Source: an uncultured Blautia sp. (GTDB lineage: Bacteria; Bacillota; Clostridia; Lachnospirales; Lachnospiraceae). From it: 11,519 nt of DNA. Of this stretch, positions 1 to 7,582 are shown in pieces. The notes below the pieces were generated by a model. The model was given only the letters and a program-made list of their open reading frames with translations, was not told the origin of the DNA and ran no database searches. The position numbers and the translations under genes were made by a program. Every line of letters begins with the position of its first letter. Positions within the stretch are counted from its first letter, which is position 1. The stretch spans positions 1 to 11,519 of the forward strand of contig UQJE01000077.1 of NCBI GenBank assembly GCA_900541345.1. Direction: 5' to 3'.

Positions 1-33
1 TATACTGTATCAGAGAGGTAAGAAGATCTCCTG

Positions 34-738
34 CTACATCAAATCTTTGTTTTCTACATTGTACACAGATAGAATCGCGCAAATTAAAGATACCAGAGTC
101 AGGATTGCCGGGAAAATCAGATTATTTTTCATCGTGAAATCACCTATGTTGGCCTGCGTAAGAAAAATCAGTAGGAAAGATGAAATAATAGTTGCCTTTG
201 ATGATTTCATGGCAAGACCTATAAATAACGTGATAAAGCTCATGCTTACGATTACCACTGATTTTAGGATGAGCTGCACATAAAACGTCAAACTCATCAT
301 ATTAAAATCAAGCGGGAATGCAGAGGTCATAAAGTGAGATCCTGCGAGGATACATCCATAAATCAGTACTTTTGTCAGCACTAATGCAATAAAATTAAAA
401 ATCCATACTGCCAGCATCTGCGAAACCAGTATCTTCTGTCGTCTGATCGGATAGGAAAACATCAGGTTCATCGTCTTATTTTTATATGCCGAAACAATGA
501 AAGACGATAACATTACACTGGTAAAAATCAGAAAAGACATACTGGTAAACAGTTCAATGCTTCCTGCTGTTGGCTTCCAGAGATTTGTCAACATTTTCAT
601 AACTGTGGTTTTACCTGCACCATTCGGGCCAAGGAATCCATAGATTTCCCCCTTTTTAACGTGCATAGTTACATTAGTTACAAGATTTTTGCCGCTAATA
701 GATTTGGTAAGCTGATTTGTTTGTAAAATATATGACAT
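34..738 (-). CDS. Chimeric ABC transporter remnant: ATPase N-terminus fused in frame to ABC-2-type permease C-terminus
   Basis: This is a 234-residue open frame. Residues 1-63 are the start of an ABC ATPase of the BcrA/LanF drug and lantibiotic exporter type, with Walker A GPNGAGKTT at 37-45. From about residue 65 the sequence becomes a hydrophobic permease with some four to five membrane segments (about 67-85, 108-131, 152-175, 184-196, 207-226), as in BcrB/LanE/LanG-type permeases. The ATPase Q-loop, signature LSGG, Walker B and H-loop are all missing, and so is the permease N-terminus. The simplest reading is an in-frame deletion that joined two adjacent genes, with the joint near 540-556. 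Such a product could not hydrolyse ATP normally and is probably non-functional. The start is well supported by AAAGGAGG eight bases before ATG. It lies 88 bp after a kinase gene, the usual place for the exporter controlled by such a kinase. The open frame is certain; loss of function is inferred. Confidence 0.75.
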   Translation of the reverse strand: MSYILQTNQLTKSISGKNLVTNVTMHVKKGEIYGFLGPNGAGKTTVMKMLTNLWKPTAGSIELFTSMSFLIFTSVMLSSFIVSAYKNKTMNLMFSYPIRRQKILVSQMLAVWIFNFIALVLTKVLIYGCILAGSHFMTSAFPLDFNMMSLTFYVQLILKSVVIVSMSFITLFIGLAMKSSKATIISSFLLIFLTQANIGDFTMKNNLIFPAILTLVSLICAILSVYNVENKDLM

Positions 739-764
739 TGTTGTCTGCCTCCTTTCTAGTAACT

Positions 765-809
765 ATTCTAGCGGCTAAGGTTTTCAAAACTCTTGACTAA
801 TTCTTACGA
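765..809 (-). promoter_or_regulatory. Possible regulator-box promoter of the chimeric ABC gene
   Basis: In the 88-bp gap between the kinase stop and the ABC start, the minus strand carries TCGTAAGAA (801-809). A looser copy (GTCAAGAG core, 790-798) lies 11 bp further on, then a TAGAAT -10-like hexamer at 765-770. The 12-base string TTCTTACGATTT (plus strand) starting at 801 recurs at 8410, also just after a kinase gene. An 11-bp period is typical of OmpR-class binding sites. The second repeat is weak and no -35 is evident, so this is a candidate only. Confidence 0.3.
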
Positions 810-826
810 TTTCCTTTCTTGAAAAT

Positions 827-1768
827 TTAACAGGAGAATTTTCGCAGTTTTACCGTAAATACAGTTTTTACATAGGGCTTACTCTCAAGAGTAATCTCCC
901 CGCCAAGCTGATGCGCCAGGTTTTGCGCAATCGTCAGACCCAGTCCATTTCCCTGTATTTCACGGTTTCTGGAATCTTCCATAGTAAACAGCCTCTCAAA
1001 TACGCTCTGTGCAAACGCTCTGTCTATCCCTTTTCCTTTATCAACAACATCTATATAGATATACTTCTTGTCTGACCTTAGAAATATTCCCATATACTTT
1101 CCGTCGGAACCATACCGTACAACATTGGAGATGAGATTAAACAAAATCCGCTGCAGAGCATCCTTGTTTCCCTGAACATAAACTGCCTTTTCCGGAATAT
1201 CCACATCGACCTGAAATTCCTTCTGGGTCAACAATTCATAAAAATCTAATACATTCTCCCGGCAAGTTTCACAGACATCAATCTTTGAAATCTCAATCTG
1301 TGTATCTCCAGCTTCCAGTTTTGCCAGTGTAAAGAACTGGTTAATCAATTCCATAACTTTCTGGGCTTTCTGCTCCACTTTCCAAAGCATTTCATTCTCC
1401 CCTGAACTGTTCAAACGCATGATTTCCAGATAGCCTAAGATTACTGTCATGGGCGTCTTAATATCATGGGATATATTGGACAGCATTTTCTTTGAGGAAA
1501 TCTCTGAGCGCCGGTAATCTACCTTGACCTTTCTCTGGTTCTCCAAAAGACGGTTGATCTGCGCTGCCAAATCTATAAGCACCTTATTGTCTGTAAAGAC
1601 CTTGATATTCTCATCACTGTTCATATCCTGAATTTCTTTTAATTTCTGGCTGATTTTCTTTAATTTATTCTGCGTTCCCCTCCGGAAAGCAAACTGCTGA
1701 TAAATGACAATGGCAAGCAGCACTGCAAGGCAAGCAGACAGAAAGAAGATCATAGCCCTATCACTCAT
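827..1768 (-). CDS. Sensor histidine kinase, single membrane segment, peptide-exporter type
   Basis: This 313-residue kinase should autophosphorylate on a histidine and pass the phosphate to the regulator encoded just upstream. Residues 6-24 form one membrane helix, with only a few residues outside the cell. A charged, probably coiled linker (about 30-90) leads to the DHp domain, with the H-box SNISHDIKTP and phosphoacceptor H101. The ATPase domain carries an N-box with N211 and N215, G1 DKGKGID at 243-249 and G2 GNGLGL at 273-278, so all catalytic motifs are present. The lack of a sizeable outer sensor domain is typical of kinases that sense through a partner transporter or within the membrane. 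Its ATG overlaps the regulator's stop by four bases (ATGA), so the two are translationally coupled. Next downstream is the damaged ABC gene, which may have been both its target and its sensing partner. The ligand is unknown. Confidence 0.93.
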   Translation of the reverse strand: MSDRAMIFFLSACLAVLLAIVIYQQFAFRRGTQNKLKKISQKLKEIQDMNSDENIKVFTDNKVLIDLAAQINRLLENQRKVKVDYRRSEISSKKMLSNISHDIKTPMTVILGYLEIMRLNSSGENEMLWKVEQKAQKVMELINQFFTLAKLEAGDTQIEISKIDVCETCRENVLDFYELLTQKEFQVDVDIPEKAVYVQGNKDALQRILFNLISNVVRYGSDGKYMGIFLRSDKKYIYIDVVDKGKGIDRAFAQSVFERLFTMEDSRNREIQGNGLGLTIAQNLAHQLGGEITLESKPYVKTVFTVKLRKFSC

Positions 1769-2457
1769 GACAAATCTCCCAACTTATACCCAATCCCCCA
1801 AACAGTAATGACATACTTTGGGGTTCGGGGATTATCCTCAATTTTATTCCTTAATCTGCTGATATGAACATTGACTGCATTCTCATCTCCCAGATATGCA
1901 TCATTCCATATTCGGGAATATATCTGCTCTTTGGTATATACTTTTTTTGGATTTTGGAGTAGAAGTTTTAGTATCTCATACTCTTTTGCAGTCAGATCTA
2001 CCTTTACATTCTTTTTTGTTACCGTATAATCTGTCAGGTTCATAACCAAATCCCCAAACACCAGTATCTCATTTTCCGGCTCTGCCGGTTTTGAATACTG
2101 GGTACTTCTCCGGATATTTGCCTTAATACGGGCTAATATCTCGGTTACCGAGAATGGTTTTGTAATATAATCATCTGCCCCAAGTCCCAGACCTAATGTT
2201 TTATCGGCATCCGTGTCCTTTGCAGATAAAATGATAATCGGAACTGTGCTGCGCTGACGAATATGCTGCATGACGTCCATGCCACTGATCTTTGGAATCA
2301 TTAAATCCAGTAAAACAAGAGCGTAAGAGTCACTTTCAAATTTTTCACAGGCTTCCTTCCCATCAGCAACACAAACCACCTCATAGTTTTCTGCATCCAG
2401 ATAGTTTTTCAGCATCTGGCTTATCTCTATATCATCTTCTACTAATAATAGTTTCAC
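1765..2457 (-). CDS. OmpR/PhoB-family response regulator paired with the kinase at 827-1768
   Basis: This is a 230-residue DNA-binding regulator. The receiver domain (1-115) shows the acidic pair D8/D9, phosphoacceptor D51 (in LVLLDLMIP) and the conserved lysine K100 in ITKPF. Residues about 130-228 form the winged-helix DNA-binding domain, with NAVNVHISRLRNKIE as recognition helix and the closing VWGIGYKL hairpin. I chose the GTG start at 2457 because GGAGG lies seven bases before it and VKLLLVEDD is the normal beginning of this family. The upstream ATG at 2514 would add 19 unusual residues and has no comparable ribosome site. It forms a two-gene unit with the kinase (4-bp overlap) and probably controls the exporter that once followed. 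A good promoter lies about 115 bp upstream. Confidence 0.95.
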   Translation of the reverse strand: MKLLLVEDDIEISQMLKNYLDAENYEVVCVADGKEACEKFESDSYALVLLDLMIPKISGMDVMQHIRQRSTVPIIILSAKDTDADKTLGLGLGADDYITKPFSVTEILARIKANIRRSTQYSKPAEPENEILVFGDLVMNLTDYTVTKKNVKVDLTAKEYEILKLLLQNPKKVYTKEQIYSRIWNDAYLGDENAVNVHISRLRNKIEDNPRTPKYVITVWGIGYKLGDLS

Positions 2458-2548
2458 TGCTATACCTCCATAGTTTATCGTATTTTCTACGCGTATCTGC
2501 AGGCGTCTTGGCATCCAGTAGTATAAGCCAGTGCATATATTTACTCAT
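2432..2548 (-). CDS. Possible 38-residue leader ORF ahead of the response regulator
   Basis: Between the promoter at 2579-2607 and the regulator's GTG start, the minus strand has an ATG at 2548 with AGAAGG six bases upstream. It opens a 38-codon frame that ends 26 bases inside the regulator gene. The peptide begins MSKYMHWLILLD and ends with basic residues. The open frame and ribosome-site-like sequence are directly visible. Whether it is translated is unknown; the overlap with the regulator start would let it couple or interfere with regulator translation. It may be chance, and I recognise no family. Confidence 0.2.
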   Translation of the reverse strand: MSKYMHWLILLDAKTPADTRRKYDKLWRYSSETIISRR

Positions 2549-2578
2549 GACGCGCCTTCTGATTTTGTACTGTCCTTT

Positions 2579-2607
2579 ATTATATTTCTTATGTCCGAAA
2601 TATACAA
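2579..2607 (-). promoter_or_regulatory. Sigma-A-type promoter for the regulator/kinase pair 1765-2457/827-1768
   Basis: The minus strand reads TTGTAT (2602-2607), a 17-bp spacer, then TATAAT (2579-2584). The -10 is perfect, the -35 is close to consensus and the spacing is ideal. Transcription would start near 2572, leaving an untranslated leader of about 115 bases before the GTG at 2457. There is no hairpin terminator between the permease stop (2639) and this promoter, so read-through from the exporter operon is also possible. Confidence 0.65.
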
Positions 2608-2638
2608 GGCGAATCGTACATTAACTTTTCATGCTTCC

Positions 2639-5167
2639 TTACTCAACTTCCACACGAATACGTTCCACCAAACTTCCGCTCTTTTCCATCTGCTTATACG
2701 CAAGCAAGGGAACTGCGATGCATACGGTTAAAAGTAAGATACAGGCTATGAAAAACGGCACCATTGGGAACCAGAAAGCTGCTCCCATATAATTCACAGA
2801 CTGATAAATGGCATATGTAATACCCAGACCGGCAGTCAGCGTCAGCAGCATAACGCCTCCTGTATAGAATATCCCTTCCCACACAAGCATTTTTCTAACC
2901 TGGTGTTCTGACATTCCCACACTTTCCATAATGGAAATCTCTTTTCGACGGCTTTGGACATTTCCCACTGAAGTATTGATATAATTCATTATCCCGATTA
3001 CTGCCAGAATCGCAACAATTCCGAAACCAATTTCAGCCATATGTCCCTGAGCTTTTTCTACGATTTCAGCCTGTATGATCTTAGATTCCCAAGAAAAATC
3101 TGACGCATTCGGACTTTTCCTGAGAATATTTTCCACTGCTGCCTCCGCTCTTTCATCAAATTCCTTCTCATACTGGATTCCTACTTTAAAAATAATCGGC
3201 TCTTTAGCGAAGCTTGAAACTGCCTTATCAATGACAATCATGGTTGGCGGATAGCCCAAGAGAGCTGTATAATCATTGATGTCTGTCAGCGCTACAATTT
3301 CAAAGGAACGCGTGTTTTCCGGATTTTCATATTCTCCACATAGGATGTTTTTTCCTATCACCTTCTTTTCGTCCAGATCAAATAAACCGTTCCGATACAA
3401 AATACAGGTTTCACCCTTTAGAAAAGAAGTTTCGTCGACAGGTGTGTTCAGTTCTTGATTCAGCGCACGAAAATCTTCTTCTGTGATGCCTATTAAAGCA
3501 GAAGCAAAATTTTCGGGATGATTCTTATATTCTTCAAGGTCATTTTCATAGGGAATGTCCATCCAGGTCTCATAAAATTCTCTCATCCATACATCAGATA
3601 CTTCCGGTTCCCAAGGAATCACGGTGGAAACACAGCTTACAGGAAAGACAGCTGAAACACCATCCGTTTTTTTGATCTTATCCAGAATCTCCTGGTTTAA
3701 AATCTGTTTTACCCCTTGGAGCTGTTTTTTTCCTTCTTCATCCTGTTCTACAACTACATTTTGGATGGTATCATTGGCAACAACCATATCAAGTCCTCTG
3801 AAGTTATAGACATATTCCCGGGCAGACTGGGTATGAAGCAAAATCATCAGGCAGACAAATACCGAAAGGCTGGCTGACAGGGAGAGCATGGTAACTACCG
3901 TCTTCTTTTTATTTCTTGTCAGCTGTTCCACGGCCATCCGACGTATCAGATTCCCTTTTTTCGTCGTATGCCCTTTTCTGATACCGGAAACCGGACGGTA
4001 TCCCAGGGCTTCTATGGGTGAACTGGATTCAGCAAGACGAATGGGTTTTCTGGCTGCATACCAGACTGAAAACCCGGTCAATAAAATTGTCAGTAAAAAG
4101 ACAGCCGGGTGGAAGACCACCTGAACTTGACCGGTCTGCTCCTGTTTCATTCCCAAAGACTCTATCGCAACCGGAATCAAAGAAAAAGAAACAAAAAAAC
4201 CAAGAAAAAGTCCCAGACTGATTCCGATTCCACCAATCCAGATCATCTGTTTTTTTATGAGACTCCGAATCTGTTTTCCAGTCATTCCAATGGTCTGCAG
4301 CAATCCGTAATAGCGGATATTACCTGCCACAGACAGATACATGATGTTATAAATCAGCAGATAAGCACTTAAACAGGTAACAACCACGATTCCTGCGATT
4401 CCCCAGAATATTTCTGCAGCATTGCCGAATTCGTATACATAGAACAGTCGCTGAGATTTTCCAAGCTCCATTTTATCAATAAATGCTTGCTGTTCTTCCT
4501 CGGACATCCATCTTTTTTCAAAAGAAATATCGCACCGGCTATTATACAGTTCCTCAATTCCTTCCTGTTCACAAAAAGCTTTTGAGACAAAAAAGTTATC
4601 AACAATACCAAATCCACCCCATATTCCACTGATCTGGAAGGTTTTCTCCTGGCGCTTCTCTTTAATCTCGTATACAAAAGTGATTTCATCCCCTGTTTTT
4701 TTATTTTCAAATCCACATTTTTTTAGGGCTTCTTCTGTAACCATGATTTCATTTTCATTAGTCGGATATTTCCCCTGAAGAAATGTTCTGGTAGGTGACA
4801 TCATATCATCCCATAATACTGCATCTGCATACAACAGTCCTACACCAGGTGTTTTGTCCGTTTCAGTTTCCCGGACTGCTCCGGCAACAGTTAAAATTCC
4901 AAACTGTTTTACATTCTCATCGTTGTCCAGAATTGTTTGCTGTTCCTCCGTCACTCCATACAGAACCGCATCAAAATCTGCCCCATTTAAACGAATATTT
5001 TGTAGCTTGTTCATTTTCAGATAGGTAAGACCTACCGTAAATACGCTGAATAAAAGAAATGAGGAAAGCAGGACTGCCAAAATCATGGTAATGCTGCGGC
5101 GAAAATTGCTTTTCAAATTCGTTTTTGCTATGCGTTTTATCACCGGCTGATTATTATTCTTCAGCAT
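2639..5167 (-). CDS. ABC transporter permease with two FtsX domains (MacB/DUF214 type)
   Basis: This 842-residue membrane protein is the permease half of an ABC exporter with the ATPase at 5154-5849. A membrane helix at about 26-49 is followed by a large extracytoplasmic region. The first FtsX domain follows, with three helices around 250-375 and a coupling segment holding YYGLLQTIGMTGKQI. A new N-terminal-type helix (VVTMLSLSASLSVFV) and a second large outer region come next. The second FtsX domain is at the end, with EIGFGIVAILAVIGIMNYI, the cytoplasmic stretch RRKEISIMESVGMS and two further helices. Eight helices in total are expected. At about 840 residues it is larger than a BceB permease and fits the duplicated-FtsX class. 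I chose ATG 5167, with GGAAG spaced about nine bases before it, over the GTG at 5176, which abuts that site. It overlaps the ATPase by 14 bp. Such systems move or sense peptides or lipids at the envelope; the substrate is unknown. Confidence 0.93.
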   Translation of the reverse strand: MLKNNNQPVIKRIAKTNLKSNFRRSITMILAVLLSSFLLFSVFTVGLTYLKMNKLQNIRLNGADFDAVLYGVTEEQQTILDNDENVKQFGILTVAGAVRETETDKTPGVGLLYADAVLWDDMMSPTRTFLQGKYPTNENEIMVTEEALKKCGFENKKTGDEITFVYEIKEKRQEKTFQISGIWGGFGIVDNFFVSKAFCEQEGIEELYNSRCDISFEKRWMSEEEQQAFIDKMELGKSQRLFYVYEFGNAAEIFWGIAGIVVVTCLSAYLLIYNIMYLSVAGNIRYYGLLQTIGMTGKQIRSLIKKQMIWIGGIGISLGLFLGFFVSFSLIPVAIESLGMKQEQTGQVQVVFHPAVFLLTILLTGFSVWYAARKPIRLAESSSPIEALGYRPVSGIRKGHTTKKGNLIRRMAVEQLTRNKKKTVVTMLSLSASLSVFVCLMILLHTQSAREYVYNFRGLDMVVANDTIQNVVVEQDEEGKKQLQGVKQILNQEILDKIKKTDGVSAVFPVSCVSTVIPWEPEVSDVWMREFYETWMDIPYENDLEEYKNHPENFASALIGITEEDFRALNQELNTPVDETSFLKGETCILYRNGLFDLDEKKVIGKNILCGEYENPENTRSFEIVALTDINDYTALLGYPPTMIVIDKAVSSFAKEPIIFKVGIQYEKEFDERAEAAVENILRKSPNASDFSWESKIIQAEIVEKAQGHMAEIGFGIVAILAVIGIMNYINTSVGNVQSRRKEISIMESVGMSEHQVRKMLVWEGIFYTGGVMLLTLTAGLGITYAIYQSVNYMGAAFWFPMVPFFIACILLLTVCIAVPLLAYKQMEKSGSLVERIRVEVE

Positions 5168-5849
5168 GGAACTCACTTCCTTTCATAATTTTTCCATCCT
5201 CAATCCGGACAATGCGGTCTGCCATCTGAGCAATGTCATTGTCATGAGTGATTAATATAATCGTCTGATGAAACTGTTTTGCCACAATTTTCAAAAGCCC
5301 CATAACATCATGACTAGTGGCAGTATCCAGATTTCCGGTTGGCTCGTCACAAAGAAGAATCTGAGGTTTGGCAGCGATTGCCCGGGCAATGGCCACACGC
5401 TGCTGCTGACCTCCCGAGAGAGCAGACGGAAGTGCTTCTTTCTTATCTGTCAATTGAAGAAGAGTTAAAATTCCGTCCACAAATTTCTGATCGATTCGCT
5501 TGCCATCTAATTCTATGGGTAAAACAACATTTTCATATACGTTTAAATCCGGGACTAGGTTATAGCTCTGAAAAACAAATCCCACCCGTCTTCTCCGAAA
5601 TATGGCAAGCTGCTCCTTCGAAAGCCCAGCCAGATTTTTTCCTGCAACAATTACTTCTCCTCCAGTGGGTATGTCCAGCCCGCCAATCATGTGCATCAGC
5701 GTACTTTTTCCGCTTCCGGATTTCCCTATAATAGCAACAAACTCCTGTGGCTTCACTCGAAAATCCACATCATTCAGTGCTTTTATCGTATTGTCTCCCA
5801 GCTGATAATATTTTTTCAAATTTTTCGTTTCTACAATCCAAGATTCCAT
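5154..5849 (-). CDS. ABC transporter ATP-binding protein, MacB/LolD/BceA type
   Basis: This 231-residue cytoplasmic ATPase powers the permease encoded next. All motifs are intact: Walker A GKSGSGKST at 42-50, Q-loop Q94 in FVFQSYNL, signature LSGGQQQ at 144-150, Walker B ILLCDEP with D168/E169, D-loop GNLD and H-loop H202. RRRRVGFVFQSYNL and DEPTGNLD are hallmarks of the MacB/LolD group that pairs with FtsX-fold permeases. The start is the ATG at 5849, because AAGGAG lies five to six bases upstream; an ATG at 5867 would place that site inside the gene. The last codons overlap the permease start by 14 bp. The 130-bp gap upstream separates it from the kinase at 5980 and contains its own promoter and a cluster of repeat motifs, so it is probably switched on by the neighbouring regulator. 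Confidence 0.96.
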   Translation of the reverse strand: MESWIVETKNLKKYYQLGDNTIKALNDVDFRVKPQEFVAIIGKSGSGKSTLMHMIGGLDIPTGGEVIVAGKNLAGLSKEQLAIFRRRRVGFVFQSYNLVPDLNVYENVVLPIELDGKRIDQKFVDGILTLLQLTDKKEALPSALSGGQQQRVAIARAIAAKPQILLCDEPTGNLDTATSHDVMGLLKIVAKQFHQTIILITHDNDIAQMADRIVRIEDGKIMKGSEFHAEE

Positions 5850-5902
5850 AATCGTCTCCTTTTCCATATACTTAATCGTTTGCTTTCTTGTGACTTATTT
5901 AC

Positions 5903-5960
5903 ATCATAGCAAGAAAAAATCACAATCCTGTCACAATCTAACATTGTCACAAAACTGTGA
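5903..5960 (-). promoter_or_regulatory. Exporter promoter with TCACA/TGTGA repeat cluster
   Basis: Upstream of the ATPase gene, the minus strand has an extended -10, TGCTATGAT (hexamer 5903-5908), but no recognisable -35 at the right distance. On the plus strand, TCACA occurs at 5920-5924, 5931-5935 and 5947-5951, and TGTGA at 5956-5960. The last two form an inverted repeat with a 4-base gap. The 8-mer TGTCACAA occurs exactly twice, at 5929 and 5945, 16 bp apart. A missing -35 overlapped by repeats is the usual layout of a promoter that needs a response regulator. The likely binder is the regulator at 6834-7517; this is inferred. Confidence 0.5.
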
Positions 5961-5979
5961 TTTTTGAACGTCTGATTTT

Positions 5980-6846
5980 TTATCCTTCATTCGGCAGATA
6001 CAGACAAAAATCCGAACCTTTACCAGCCTCTGAACGTACCTCGATATAGCCATTCTGCAGTTCCAAAATTTTCCTTGTCAGGTATAAACCGATTCCGACG
6101 CCATGATTGTCATGAACCTCCGGCTCCCGATAAAAGCGTGTGAAGATTTCTGCCTGGCGCTCCGGAAGAATTCCCTTTCCGTTGTCCCTTACACTGATTT
6201 TTGTAAAAATCTCCTGATGGATAACCTGAATTGCAATCCTTCCCTTTGGATTTGTGTATTTTACAGCATTATCCAGAACATTAAAAATTGCCTCTTCTGT
6301 CCATTTCCGGTCATGTTTCAGCAGCAGATCCGGCTCGCAGTCAACATGAAGTGATATTTCTTTTCGGGAAGCGGCAGGTACAACCTGACTTACGGCTGCT
6401 GTTAACGTCTCCTGCAGTTTGCGCTGTTCTTTTTTTATTTGAATAATCCCATTTTCCAGTCTTGACATCTTTACCATACTCTGAAGTAAAAAGCTCAGCT
6501 TCTCTGTCTGCTCTTCCATCTGCCTTAAAAATACCCGACCTTTCTCAGAAAGTTCCTCTTCCTGAAGGAACTCCTGATAAAGCTTTATGTTAGCTAATGG
6601 AATTTTTGTTTGATGAGAAATATCAGAAATAAGACTCTTCATCTGTTTTTTTTCCTGAATTGTCTGTGTTTCCTTTGTGTTCCAGACCTGGGATAACCGC
6701 CAGAATTTCTCCCCGCATTTTCCCCAGAGAGTATCCTCTGTTACCTCTTCTGGTTCTTTCAGTTCCCTGCCTGACAAGATAGTATCCAGTGCTTCCTCCA
6801 CCTGATCCGCAAAAAGTTCCGCTTCTTTTCGTTTTATCCAACCCAT
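5980..6846 (-). CDS. Sensor histidine kinase without a transmembrane segment, linked to the double-FtsX exporter
   Basis: This 288-residue kinase has every catalytic motif. The H-box is DISHQTKIPL with phosphoacceptor H78, the N-box has N189 and N193, G1 is DNGKG at 221-225 and G2 is GVGIGL at 249-254. Its first 75 residues are charged and helical, with no hydrophobic stretch long enough to cross a membrane, so the protein appears cytosolic. The HQTK form of the H-box resembles kinases tied to BceAB-like and other FtsX exporters. It presumably receives its signal from the exporter encoded just downstream (5154-5849 and 2639-5167) rather than directly. The ATG at 6846 overlaps the end of the regulator gene by 13 bp, with a G-rich ribosome site inside it. 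This makes a truncated N-terminus unlikely but not impossible. Confidence 0.93.
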   Translation of the reverse strand: MGWIKRKEAELFADQVEEALDTILSGRELKEPEEVTEDTLWGKCGEKFWRLSQVWNTKETQTIQEKKQMKSLISDISHQTKIPLANIKLYQEFLQEEELSEKGRVFLRQMEEQTEKLSFLLQSMVKMSRLENGIIQIKKEQRKLQETLTAAVSQVVPAASRKEISLHVDCEPDLLLKHDRKWTEEAIFNVLDNAVKYTNPKGRIAIQVIHQEIFTKISVRDNGKGILPERQAEIFTRFYREPEVHDNHGVGIGLYLTRKILELQNGYIEVRSEAGKGSDFCLYLPNEG

Positions 6847-7517
6847 TGATACCCCATTCCATATACATTTGAAATGTATTTGTGTTCCGCGTCTTCTATT
6901 TTTTTACGAAGTCGATTGATATTTACTGCCAGAGTATGTTTATCTACAAACTGCCCGTTACAGTCCCATAGCTGTTCCAACAAAACATCATAGGTCAGAA
7001 GCTTCCCTTTATTTTCAGCAAGTATCTTTAACAAACGAAATTCTGTTGGAGTTACCGTACATTCTGATTTTCCTACCATAATTCTGGCTTTTTCCCAGTC
7101 AATATACAGATTTCCATCGTTATAGCGTTTTTTTTCCTCTGTTTGATTACGATTCAGAATAAGCGAGATTTTTCTCAGGAGAATTTTCATAGAAAAAGGT
7201 TTGGTAATATAATCCTCGGCGCCTACATCATAACCTTTCAGAGCATCTTCCTCCAGATCCCTGGCTGTCAGAAAAAGCACTGGGATTTCCAACTGCTTCT
7301 TGAGCCATCTGCAAAAAGCAAACCCTTCTCCGTCCGGAAGGTTTACATCCTGTATCAGTAATTGTGGCATCTCTCTGCTTTTTAATTCTTCGTATTTAGA
7401 TTTAGCTTCCTGTAAAGAAAATGCCGGAATGGTTAAGTATCCTTCTTTTTCCAGAGCGTAGCGTAAGGATGCATTTAATTCTTTATCATCTTCTACAATC
7501 AGTATTATTTTTTTCAT
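6834..7517 (-). CDS. OmpR/PhoB-family response regulator of the exporter system
   Basis: This 227-residue regulator has a receiver domain with acidic pair D10/D11, phosphoacceptor D57 (LLIQDVNLPDGEGF) and K106 in ITKPF. A winged-helix domain follows (about 128-226), with NINRLRKKIE as recognition helix. I took the ATG at 7517 because the family begins MKKIILIVEDD. An in-frame GTG at 7532 would add five residues (MGKSK) but has no ribosome site, and GGGA lies a plausible distance before the ATG. The gene overlaps the kinase at 6846 by 13 bp, so the two form one transcript from the promoter at 7554-7582. By position, its target is the exporter promoter at 5903-5960, which carries repeated sites. 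Confidence 0.95.
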   Translation of the reverse strand: MKKIILIVEDDKELNASLRYALEKEGYLTIPAFSLQEAKSKYEELKSREMPQLLIQDVNLPDGEGFAFCRWLKKQLEIPVLFLTARDLEEDALKGYDVGAEDYITKPFSMKILLRKISLILNRNQTEEKKRYNDGNLYIDWEKARIMVGKSECTVTPTEFRLLKILAENKGKLLTYDVLLEQLWDCNGQFVDKHTLAVNINRLRKKIEDAEHKYISNVYGMGYQWVG

Positions 7518-7553
7518 TTTACTTTTTCCCACTCGTACTTGGTTTCAAGAAGC

Positions 7554-7582
7554 ATTATATAGTATTCGGTTATTTTTGTATA
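7554..7582 (-). promoter_or_regulatory. Promoter of the regulator/kinase pair 6834-7517/5980-6846
   Basis: The minus strand shows TATACA (7577-7582), a 17-bp spacer and TATAAT (7554-7559). The -10 is perfect, the -35 matches four of six consensus bases and the spacing is optimal. Transcription would begin near 7547, about 30 bases before the chosen ATG at 7517. Confidence 0.6.

Noticed and set aside
1..33. AGGAG after the chimeric gene's stop, suggesting another gene to the left
   Set aside because: No start codon falls at a suitable distance within the window, so nothing can be called.
2458..2514. Longer start of the regulator at 2514
   Set aside because: The extra 19 residues are atypical for the family, and the GGAGG site precisely serves the GTG at 2457.
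5339..5731. Plus-strand 130-codon frame
   Set aside because: It is antisense to the ABC ATPase with intact Walker and signature motifs, so it is a shadow of that gene.
7518..7532. GTG start five codons upstream for the second regulator
   Set aside because: There is no ribosome site in front of it, and the receiver domain begins normally at the ATG 7517.
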